This document shows, piece after piece, positions 11,765-22,431 of a stretch of 64,000 nt of DNA (position 1 is the first letter of the stretch; the number at the start of each line of letters is the position of its first letter). The position numbers were made by a program, and so were the translations under genes. Source of the DNA: Salvia splendens (lineage: Eukaryota; Streptophyta; Magnoliopsida; Lamiales; Lamiaceae); contig NC_056037.1 in the NCBI RefSeq assembly GCF_004379255.2, positions 17,184,902 through 17,248,901 on the forward strand, given 5' to 3'. A model generated the notes under the pieces. That model was not told the DNA's origin and ran no database searches. It saw nothing but the letters and a program-made list of their open reading frames with translations.

Positions 11765-12491
11765 TTTTCAACACACCTCATCACATATGCAACTATAGCT
11801 GCTCCAACATTAAGAGAAGGTTGTAGTTCCATAAAGAGAGAAGATGAGTAATATAAAGATATGAACTTATGAAGTGTATTAAGTTTGGGGTGAAAATGGA
11901 TAGAAAAAGGAGTTATTTATAGATGAAAGTGGAATATTAAATTATTTAATTAAAAAAGAAAACGAAAGGAAATTCTCACGCAATCGTGGCTGCAAAAACC
12001 ACCGGCCGCCTGACGAATCAGCCGCATCGGGCAGATGAGAAACCTCTCGTTTTTTTATTGGGGGGGGGGGGGTACAATGCAGCCCAGTCGGACGGCCGCC
12101 ACATACAAGGCTGCATTATGAATGCCCTAAGCTAAACAAAATTTTCCTCCACACTTCCCATAATCCATACATTACACTACGGTGAATCTCACTATCCACT
12201 AACATTACTTTAATTATTTTCCCTATCTTATTTTTTCTTTTTAGATATAAAAAAACGTTGAATATTAGGGTGTGGAGGGAAATATTAGTTACAATTTCCT
12301 CGTCGCAAGATAGATGTCACATTTAGGTGATGACACAAGAGTTTAGGAGATGTTTTGTGTGTTAAGTATACTCATCGTAAATTAATTTTGTTAATTTTCA
12401 TAACTTGTATACTCATCGTAAATTAATTTATATAAATAGAGAAAATGAAAAATATAGTTTTAAATTATTGGGTATCCGATTAGTCGGATTC

Positions 12492-12700
12492 GAGTGAGAT
12501 TTTTAGAGTTTTTCATGTTTGGATACCCGATTTTTTGGATAGGGATACTCCAAAGATATGAGTGAGATTTTTAGAGTTTTTCACGTTTTGGATACCCAAT
12601 TTTTTGGATAGGGATACTCGAAGGATATGAGTGAGACTTTTAGAGTTTTTCACATTTGGATACCCGATTTTTTGGATAGGGATACTCCATGGATATATAT
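12492..12700. repeat. Three-copy tandem repeat, unit about 68-72 bp
   Basis: Copies start at 12492, 12560 and 12629 with GAGTGAGA(T/C)TTTTAGAG and contain GGATACCCGATTTTTTGGAT and GGGATACTC. They lie about 150-360 bp upstream of the PSMD5 start codon. Confidence 0.85.
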
Positions 12701-12853
12701 GAGTATACTTTTAAAATTAAGGGATTATTTGAGTTCGATATATTTCACTCTTCTAATAAAAGCAATCTAAAGGTTCGAATTGAATAATTCTTTACGATTT
12801 ACAGTATTTAGCCACCGCTTTCCACCGTCACTTTGTTTCGTCAACAGCAAGAA

Positions 12854-15800
12854 ATGGAGGAGGAATTCGCCGTCGATCCTGCTCAGCTGCTCGCAGCGGC
12901 TTCCGATTTCGCTCAACAACCAGGTGTCTCTCAACTTGAATACCTACCTCCAGCTTTATGTGGAGTATCTTTTAGTTATGTGTTTCAAAATTAATAATTA
13001 GAATATCTCCACGATTTCAGGTGCTATCTCAGACATTTCAGCTCAGGAATTCCTCACCCGCTTTCCACTTCCTGCCATTATCGGGTAAACCTCTCAACTC
13101 ATGTTTCTATATGTGCATGCGGTTTTGGTGTACACTCGTAGTCATCGGCGTATTTATAGCTTGAATTTTCCTTAGGATCAAGCCAGAATCCGTCCCCTAA
13201 AAACAGAGAATTTGGGAACTACCTAGGTTTTAATGCCAAATTGGTAAAGTATGAGATAAAAAGAGAAAATAATTATATTAGTGCTAGGGGGTGTTCGGTT
13301 TGCAAGATTGTATCCCGGTATTAAATATGTAGTGTGTTTGTTTCATGAGATTTAATCCCATGAGCTAACCCCTGCAACTAACTCAATCCTATATTATATC
13401 TCAGTGGATAGTGAGATCCGTCTTATTAGTAGTGTAATGTATGGTGAAAAGTTTCTACAATTAGAAAATGAACTAATTTTGTGGGACAAACTAAAATGAC
13501 ACTACTTTTTTGGGGACAGAGGGAGTATTGATTTTCAGCATATGGCATATATGATATTAGTAGACTAATGATTGATGTGTTGTTCTATAAAGTAAATTGT
13601 ATTAGGATCAATTCCTAATCAAGCCAATTTTCTAACATCTTGGTTGTGACTAACTAAACAACAAATGTGGACATCTTGGATAAAACGGAAGGAAGTAGTA
13701 CTATATTTTACCTTAATAGTCACATCCTTACAATTCTTTACAATGCTATAGGAATTGTTGTTAAATTGGATTTTCATTAGATAATGACAAACAAATCTTG
13801 TGTGTATGTTCTTGTGTAACACTAATCTCAATCTGGAGCCTAATATTTCCTTAGGGTTGGCAAAAACATTTCCTTAGGGTTGGCAAAAAATGTTATTGCC
13901 GCCACTCGATCTGCATAAGTTTTTTGGGAAGAACAAGATGTCAAAGTATGTATTTTTAAAAATATTTTAGAACTTAATTTGTGAAATTACGTTTTATGAC
14001 TGATTAAAGTAAAAAAGAGCATCATTCCCTCATTGTTCGTTCACTTCAATTGATTTCACGCCTTCCAAAATTGTATCATAAATCCGGCATTGCTCATAGT
14101 TACAATGTCGTCGATTCCTTCAGAAGGAATGAGTGCATGCTTTTGTTTTGTAATTTTTTTGCGGTCAGTCGTTAGAGGTTTATGATTTTTTGTATAAATT
14201 ATTGAGTTTGACATTTTTTTATAGCGCTTTGCAAACGGATGCGAGTTACCCTGGTCTGGAGAGTGCTTTGGTCGAATGTTTGGAGAGGGTATTCAGAACT
14301 AAATATGGAGCTTCACTTATTCCACACTATATGGTGCGTTATTTGATTTGGATTTCGGGCAAATTTATTGGTGTTTTTCCTAGTATCCACTATATTACTG
14401 GCTGCTTTTAAGTTTTATCGCTCATTTTATTAACTGTACGATTTTGTAATAAAGTTGATTGGTTGAATTAGTTATAAGTATGTTACTGCCAATTCTGTAT
14501 TCGTTAGCATATATCCTCTTATGTCTTACCTGCGATGTATGTGATCGGCGTAGTTTTTAGCTTATTGATTGTCTCGTGTTTTGTTCCAGATTTGACACTT
14601 GATTTATTTATTGTGAAATATAAAGGTGGACTCCATTGGTTTTCAATTGTAGTTGCATCTTTCTTTGCATAGTATGCATTCAGTCTTTACGGTCGAGTTG
14701 TTATTCAATCTAAACAGTGCATTCAGTTCACATTCAGGTGCTTGACTGTGTAGTATCTGTAGTTTAAAGCTTGTTTTCCTTGTCCTTCAGCCTTTCGTTT
14801 TGGTTGGCCTTGGGTCAGATTCTCAGAAAGTGAAACGACTGGCCTGTATAGCTGTAAGTACATGATCTTTCCTTTCTTAGTTTATGCACAATTAACCAAA
14901 TGCATTTTTTATCTTCTGTCATTGTTTTTCCGTATCTCGCTTGGGTGCATTACAGAAAAATATGAATTCCAATATGACATGCTAAATGTTTTTTCAGATA
15001 TCATGTCTACTGGAGCATACAGATAAAAGGGTTGCTATCCAATTAGTTCTTCAACATAGTACTTATCCCCTTTTGCTTGGTTGCTTCATTGATGGGTATT
15101 GAGCTTTTTATTTTAAATTGTGGCTAATCATTAATTCAATAAGGTTTCAACTTTCATTATTGTCTACTGTGTATAATCATGTCTGGCGCATTGGTTGGTT
15201 ATAAATCATTTAACGATGAACACAAATTCTTCTGTCATTTAACAATGAACAAAAATTCATTTTTTAGGAACAATGCGTAATCACTGCATCTGACCAAATT
15301 TGTAGTTTTGGATTCCATATTTTTAGGTTTTGTACACTACTATACTATGTAACCAATAATGGGCTGCCCTGTACCCCTGCAGTTTTTGATCATCTTCTAT
15401 TCTTTTAGAATGGCCTATGCAAGAAACCAGATAAAGATACATGCAATGTTTTAAAAACCGGACCGGACCGGTTCGGCCGCGAACCGATGTCTTATCCGGT
15501 CCGGTTTGGACATTAAAACCGTTCAATTATCAGGCCGTTTTGAACCGGTCAAGCCGCTCGGTTCAACCGGAAACCGGTGACCGGTTAGACCGGTTTAGAG
15601 CTTTTAATTTTTATTTTAATATTAGTTGGCAATTGTGCTTTATTTATATTAGTTCCTAGCTTGTGAATCAACCTCTACTCTTTGATGTGGGACAGAGTAT
15701 TCCTATTCCTGTAGTACTAAATATGTCAAAATATTCTCTCGTTTAGTTAACGTGTTTTTTTTTATTTTTATTCTTTTTGTATCAAAATCTGCCATACTTT

Positions 15801-18800
15801 TATTCAACATGTTTTTTACTCCATACTTTTAAATTTTTTATTGAATAAATAAGTTGAGGACTTGAGGTTCTGATAACAAATTTTATACAGAAAAAAATAC
15901 TAGTACAATATAATATTTAGAAAAAGTTTTGTTCTTGCTTCTTTTCGTAGGAGAAAGTTATATTATATTGTAGGATTACTGATATTTCATGTTACAAATG
16001 CTTAAAACTATGCATTATAATTGTCAATTTTGTTTATTATTGATATTATTTTAATTATTTGTATAATATATTATTTAATTAAATAAATATATGTATTGCT
16101 ACAGTATTGCGGCTCGACCGGTCAGACCAGTTGAACCGTGAACCAATAGCTACGCCGGTTCGTCCACCGGTCCGGTTTTTAAAACATTGGATACATGTTT
16201 GACATATTGGGGTATTTCCTACAATAAGAATCAATTAATTAAAAATAAACTGGATTGTTCTACCTCTTCTGGTGAGGAATGGTAACTTTGTGATCAGATT
16301 TAATCTGGTTTTTATGGGAAAACATGTTCTCCGAATTCATGTTGGATTTTGAAATTCTTATCCCTTCCAATTGTTACTTCTGTGTATGCTAACTGAATGA
16401 TGTTCTTGATCGGGGTGTTTTCTTATATATAAAGCACACAAAACTAAAATATTTGATTTTATGTAGTGATGAGCAAGTGGCTGCTGCTTCAACAGATGCC
16501 ATTACAAGTTTGGCTAGCTACCCTGAAGGCATGGTATGCTCCTGCTTAATGATTTATCTAAACTTACGGTGACATTCAACATTTGTTGTACTGCTGAGAA
16601 TTATGCAACCTTTCTCCAGGGGATTGTCTTTCCAGAAAATATTAATGAAGCTACACATCTTGGATCTGTAGCAGAGAAATGCACATCACTGGTACATGAT
16701 CCATGTTTCAAAAAAATTTCTTGATTGTTTTTTGTGTTTTTTATTGATAAATGATCAAATATTTAAAGGCCGCTTCACGGTGGACTCATAGTTCCTTCGC
16801 TTGAATTTGATTTTGCATTCTTCTTCTCTGACTTTTCTGTTTGGGACATCTAAAGGGAAGAGTTCGTGTTCTAGCTTTGATAGTGAAGCTCTTCTCTATT
16901 TCAAGCTCAGTGGCATCAGAAGTATCAAAATCAAATTTTCTAAGTCTACTGGAGGCAGAAGTCAGAAATACAAATGACACTCTAGTTACTTTGAGTGTGC
17001 TGGAACTTATTTATGAGGTTGGCCCCAATCATGTGTGAATTTCAATTTCCTAATTCCTGAATGACTTTAAGCCTATCGTAAACTATTTATTTAAATGTTT
17101 GTTTGGTCATATCACCAGGTTGGATAGGATACTATGCATACCTCTTTAATTCTGCAGTTACACGGTTCTCCATGAATATTTGACCTCTATACCAGCAAAC
17201 AACTGTTGTTTTTACTTTATCCATATTTTCTGATTTCCACCCTGGGGTTCATCTCAGTGAACTCCCGCACGATGGGATCGTGATATCCGCAATAATTTGC
17301 CCTCTATATGCCTAAAGTATCATTCTCTTTTCTGCCAACCTTGAGGGTTTTGGCAGGGTGATTCATATTACACAATTAGTCTACTTTGGAATGAAGAGCT
17401 TCTGATCTGATCCTCACTGTAGTTGTACATTTTGTCCAATTGTATCATCAATTGCATCAAAAGATATAGTAGTTCTTCTAACATTACTAGCAACATAATA
17501 TCTGTTGTGGTACATAACTGTCTTTGTGTTACCTTAACAAAACTTCTGTTGAAACTGTTCTATTAATGATTTGTAGTCATTCCTTTTAGTTAAGTCTAAA
17601 GTTTTCACCCTCTGTTCTATTTGCTTTATGATGAAGCTGGTGGAAGTTCAACACAGTGCTGAATTTTTGTCAAAAACAATCCTGCTCCAACTTCTTATTT
17701 CCATAATCAGGTTAGTGAAGAATTTTTTGTGAACAATGTATCTTGATTGAGCAAAATGATTAATCAGAAACATTCTTGATTTCCTAAGCAATGGAGCTGC
17801 GGAGTCCATTTTAAGATCAAGGGCAATGATGATAACTGGAAGGCTTCTGTCCAAGGAAAATGCTTTTGCGTTCATTGATGAATCTAGTAAGCTACTTCAT
17901 AAGTTAATGTATAGGTGTTTCCTTGCATCCGTGATTGTAGCAGACGTGTGGAAGTTCTTAATTTTATATGAACTTTTTCTACTAGAGCAAACCATGTTAG
18001 TTGGAATGAGCTTCTAAGAGTAACATGAGGTTGTCTCCAGTTCCTTTATTTTTCCGTATGGTCTTATGAAACTTTGAACCATTCCCTTCGGTGGCTGCTT
18101 AATGCAAAACTTTGTATTGATTCCCTACCTTTTGTATAGCCAAAATGCTTAGCATGAATTTATTGTGGCATAAGAGCACAAGTTTAGGTCAAACAGTATT
18201 TTCTAGTTTTGGATGGGAAGCTTCTTATACTGAAAGCAAACTAGAGGAATATTGGGCGATTTTTGGATACCGTTACATGCAATACTTGACATAGCCAAAT
18301 ATGTTTTGCATGTATACTTATATGCTTGATGCATAATGTAAGAAACATAAGTTACCTAAGATATATGACCCCAGATTATCCTTCTCTAAATGATTGTTGT
18401 GAACTCGAATTTTTTTAATATGATCCTTGATTGTTGTTTATAATTGCTGCTAACCTTTCTTTCCTATAGGCTTTAGAAATGTTATAACTGCAATTGATAA
18501 GAGGTTTGATTTCCTCGAAAGTCAAGATGCAGATGAATGTGAATGTGCTGTTGAAGCACTGGGTCAGATTGGATCTTGTAAGTTATCAATCTAAATTATT
18601 ATGTTGAACTCAACTAACTTTATATTTTACTATTCGGTTCTTATTTTTGAAGCAGTGAATCAAATTGTATCATGTAAATTATGCATCCTAAGTATTTAAG
18701 CTGGTCTTTTTTGTTCTTTTTGCCTTCCTCTGTGTCCTATCAGCTTGAAAAGAGTCCTCATAACCAAAAGATTGATTCTCACTTGTTACATAAAATGGGT

Positions 18801-21390
18801 GAAACTAACAGCTCTGTGTTTAACTTCCATCAATAAACTAATAATTTTATTTGCATAATTTCTTATAATATTCACTACATCAACTATTTCAAAACCATAA
18901 ATTTTTTTCTTATGCTTTTTCTTTATCAGAACTGCTATAAAGCTATTCTTTTTCCACTTCAAGCCTGTGCTGGTTGCATATTAAATCCTTGATTCTGCAA
19001 GCTTTTAGCAAATAACTGATAAAGGTCTTATTGTACATCACAATGCTTAAGCATCCCAGGGAGCAACTATTATTCTGTCAAATACGCCTCCTACTGCGAG
19101 ACATGTTGTTGATGCTGCTTTTGACCGACAACAGCATGGTAAACAGCTGGTAAGACACACCTTGCCTCTCTTCTGCATCAGATTCCTTTCAGTTTTTGGA
19201 GGTCTTAATTTGTAAGGTTGATTGGAAATATGCGAACATAAACCTGATTTATGCCAAATTCTATAGTAAATCTTAAATCTCACATCAAGTGGTGTTGTGT
19301 CGGACGATTGCCTTGTTTGAAACTGTAGACAAGCATTCTCAATTTTGGTTCATCTTCCAACAACCAAGATTTTATCTGCTATGCAAGTGTTGGGGACAGA
19401 GATAGTGGAGAGAAAAATATTACTACCTCCGTCCCTCAATAATAGTTACATTTTGTCATTTTGGTCCGTCCCACAATAAGAGTCACATTTCACTTCTACC
19501 ATAAATGGTAAGTAGGCCCCACATTCCACCAACTTATTCCACTCACATTTTATTATAAAACTAATACGTATAAGTGAGACCCATAGTCAACTAACTTATT
19601 CAATCCACTTTTCTTTACATTTCTTAAAACTCATGCCTAAACCAAATGTGACTCCTATTGTTGGGCGGGGGTAGTGTTGCAATTAAAAGATCATGAGAAG
19701 GGTTTTTTTTGTCATGCATTGTTTGTCACTTCATCCTAAGCATCTTACATGCGTTGATCGGAATGTGGGTCTAATAAGATTGATTTCTCATGGATATGAA
19801 GGCTGCCTTGCATTCTCTTGCAAACATTGCTGGTGAAACACGAATGGGAAATAATGTGCTCCTGACGAGGGTGGCTGAAGAAAACCTTAAGAGCCTGATT
19901 TATGATCAAGCATCCAAAACACCCAAGCTGATCCCCTCAGTAAGTCGATTCAAAGCCTTCTTTGGGGTTACATAAGTCTACACTCTTTTATCTGTACCGT
20001 CTATTGTTTGGTTTCTGTACCCTTTCTTTATACCTCCTTCTCAAGTCCACCAACAATGCAACTTTACATGCTGATAATGGCTGCAGGGCCTCCTCCTATC
20101 AGTTCTTCAGCAGGGTTCTGAAATCCGTATTGCGGTAAGATGTTTCGTGTCACGTTAGCCTTATATTAACAATATTATGTATTCATACACATTTAGATTT
20201 CGATGGTCCTGAAGAGTTAGTTTGCATGTACACCAATTTATGAAGTTTGCATTTAAACAAAAATCCTAGTTGAACAATATTGGGAAATTTTGATTTTTCA
20301 TTCGAGCAGCCTGTTCTACTTTAACAAGTATTGGTCTTGTACTACTCCCTCCGTCCCACTCAAGATGTCCACATTCTTGAGTGACACGGGATTTTAGGAG
20401 GAGTTGTTAGGTGGTGTAAGTAGGGAGAAAAATGTAGTTGAACATTTTTAATGAGGAGAGAGGGGTTTATTTCCAAATATAGAAAGTGTGCAACTTGATT
20501 GGGACAAACTAAAAAAGAAAGGTAGACATCTTAAGTGGGACAGATGGAGTACTTAACAAGGTAGTATAAAATAAATTGATAAAGCATAGGATTGAGTATT
20601 TGAATGATAAGATGGCCAAACAAATTCAAAATCAATCAATCCATAGAAGTAAATGGTAGATTAGCTTGGATTGTTTTGATCTATCCATCCTAGTACTCAA
20701 AGTACAGGCTCTCTTGACAAACTAAATCAGCAGGAAATTTAATCACTGGATTTGAAATTGAAGCATGTCAAGACATGTTTAATGTGCACTCTAGTTGACA
20801 GTCTCTATGTTCGAAGGTCATAATCTCAATAACTTCTGGTATTGTTCTTCCAATACAGGGATACAGATTGATTAGTGGTTTGGTTGCTCGACCTTGGTGT
20901 CTGATTGAGATAATCTCTAGACCGGAGATAAGTGAGATAATTACCGACGCCCTTACAGAAACCACCAAGATAGGTCTGTATCAATCCCACTTCCACTTCA
21001 GAAAAAAAGCCGTTTGAATCTCATAATACCAAGATCTTTACGCGAAATGTACTCGGACTTATGCAGGAATGGAAGCTAGACACAAGTGTTGTGAAACAGT
21101 CTTCGGGGCCTTCGCATCATCTAGTAAACTTGTCAATGATCCTTCCTATTCTGGCCTGGCATCAAAGGTTAGATCCTAATGTCTTTGCCTGCTTTAAACA
21201 TATTTTCTTTTAACAAGGCACACTGTAATTCATAACATGCATGAAATTTGATTATTGATAATTCATATAGTTTTGTTGATTTTGGTTTTAAAAAATATTG
21301 CAGCTACAGGAAGCAATCAGAAAGGGGCCTTATGGTGGTAGGAAGCGCATCGAAGCTCAGCCAACTGTAGCAACGGCCGACAGATTTTAA
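12854..21390 (+). CDS. PSMD5: 26S proteasome non-ATPase regulatory subunit 5-like (PSMD5), ARM/HEAT-repeat protein
   Basis: Seventeen exons can be read: 12854-12923, 13021-13084, 14225-14333, 14791-14853, 14998-15095, 16467-16533, 16620-16691, 16856-17017, 17637-17710, 17768-17886, 18470-18577, 19052-19149, 19802-19939, 20087-20134, 20859-20973, 21067-21167, 21304-21390. Every junction has GT-AG and the phases close to 1593 bp (530 aa), which strongly supports the model. Recognisable segments are LESALVECLERVFRTKYG, FVLVGLGSDSQKVKRLACIA, ECAVEALGQIGSSQGAT, PTARHVVDAAFDRQQHGKQL and the C-terminal RKGPYGGRKRIEAQPTVA. In animals PSMD5 (S5b) is an assembly chaperone of the 19S base that binds Rpt1; plant members are single-copy helical-repeat proteins probably acting in cytosol and nucleus. 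The start is the first ATG in frame, in an EEEFAVDPAQLLAAA context. Introns carry a hAT element and MITEs without harming the coding sequence. Confidence 0.92.
13284..13527. mobile_element. Truncated MITE sequence in PSMD5 intron 2
   Basis: Starts GGGGGTGTTCGGTT, a Tourist/Harbinger-like end with no matching right end in the intron. It is followed by a 3' part of a Stowaway-like element ending TTTTTGGGGACAGAGGGAG|TA. Both are partial. Confidence 0.4.
15444..16189. mobile_element. Non-autonomous hAT element in PSMD5 intron 5
   Basis: A perfect 8-bp duplication GATACATG (15436-15443 and 16190-16197) flanks a 746-bp segment with perfect terminal inverted repeats starting CAATGTTTTAAAAACCGGAC. 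The arms are rich in CCGG/ACCGGT words. No coding capacity; it lies wholly within the intron. Confidence 0.9.
19423..19674. mobile_element. Stowaway-like MITE in PSMD5 intron 12
   Basis: Begins TA|CTACCTCCGTCCCTC and ends GTTGGGCGGGGGTAG; the interior has the family's GAGACCCATAGTCAACTAAC-type sequence. Confidence 0.65.
20345..20549. mobile_element. Stowaway-like MITE in PSMD5 intron 14
   Basis: Begins TA|CTCCCTCCGTCCCACTC and ends TTAAGTGGGACAGATGGAG|TA, giving clear inverted ends and TA duplication. Confidence 0.75.
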
Positions 21391-21597
21391 CACTATCAAT
21401 ACACTTTTGTGTGTTTTACTATTTCATGGCTTGACATTCTATAACTTTCTAAGATTGTAGCAATATTATTATGAATAGTTTTTCTCAGTTTTCTTAACCG
21501 TGTGCAACATCTTTTAATTATGATCAAACGACATTAAAACATTTATTTTGATAAAGTGAAGCCATTTAAGGATAGCTAAAAAGACTCTGTCTTTATA

Positions 21598-21843
21598 CTC
21601 CCTCTGTCCTAAAAAATAGATTAGTTTTATCATTTTGTGACGTTCTTTAAAATTAGACCAAGTTTAAAAATAGAAATTTTTAATGAGTTATACACCATTA
21701 ATAATTGTGGACCCACCAATCTATTAGAACTACTACTACTTTTTCCTTCTTCTGCTTTCTCTTATCTATCTTTTTTTAGGTTACTAATTACAAAGTAAAC
21801 ATACGTGTCATTCACAAGTTTGTTTATTTTTTTAGAACGGAGA

Positions 21844-21845
<2 letters not shown>
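21598..21845. mobile_element. Stowaway-like MITE downstream of PSMD5
   Basis: Begins TA|CTCCCTCTGTCCTAAAAAA and ends TTTTTTTAGAACGGAGA; the right end merges into an AAT microsatellite. Confidence 0.55.

Positions 21846-21915
<70 letters not shown>
21842..21915. repeat. (AAT)n microsatellite
   Basis: About 24 uninterrupted ATA/AAT triplets. It reads as a polyasparagine frame on +, which is an artefact of the repeat. Confidence 0.95.
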
Positions 21916-21919
<4 letters not shown>

Positions 21920-21942
21920 CAATTCTTTCTATTTTTTTTACG

Positions 21943-22174
21943 ACTCCCCCATCCCTGAAAATTTGTCACATTTTATTTTTTTGCAATCATTTTAAAAAAA
22001 TGATAATAAATAGTTAAAGTGGAGAAAGAGTAAAGTAAGAGAGAATAATATAGAGAAGATTTTTATCCTAATTATTTTTCCTCTTATTTTATCCCTTCTC
22101 CACTTTAAGTATTTAGTACAATTTTTTATGAGGGTAGAAAATGAAATGTGGCAAATTTTCAGGGATGGAAGGAG
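21943..22174. mobile_element. Stowaway-like MITE upstream of the Yippee gene
   Basis: Left CTCCCCCATCCCTGAAAA and right TTTTCAGGGATGGAAGGAG|TA are extended inverted repeats. Confidence 0.75.
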
Positions 22175-22403
22175 TATTAATTTTTGGTGAATTGGGATAA
22201 AAGTTACAAGCAGTTAAGAGCTTTGGGCTTTGGAGGTATTCGGCCGATAAGATGAATTAGAAGAGAAATCCAATAAAAATGGGGCGAGAGGCGGATTAGA
22301 GATTAGAAAAACAAACTACGTGTCAGTGTGATAGTGATCCAATTTACCCAAACTACAACACAACACTATCATATTTGTATCGTCTCAAATTCTAATCGTG
22401 GTT

Positions 22404-22431
22404 GAGAGAGAGAGAGAGAGAGAGAAGAGAG
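22404..22431. repeat. (GA)n tract in the Yippee 5' UTR
   Basis: A GA dinucleotide run abuts the start codon; GA-rich leaders are common in plant 5' UTRs and may bind GAGA-type factors. Confidence 0.8.

Larger units (their letters stand above)
11574..12853. other. Intergenic sequence upstream of PSMD5; no gene seen
   Basis: Contains a CT-rich microsatellite, a 13-G run at 12060-12072 and a tandem repeat (listed separately). The segment 12050-12130, ending GCATTATGAATGCCCTAA, resembles the end of a Tourist-type MITE, but no matching left end was found. Confidence 0.4.

Noticed and set aside
11611..11826. Pro/Phe-rich open frame
   Set aside because: Produced by the CT-rich microsatellites.
21805..22017. 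Open frame with a run of Asn residues
   Set aside because: It is the translation of an AAT microsatellite between MITEs, with no gene structure.
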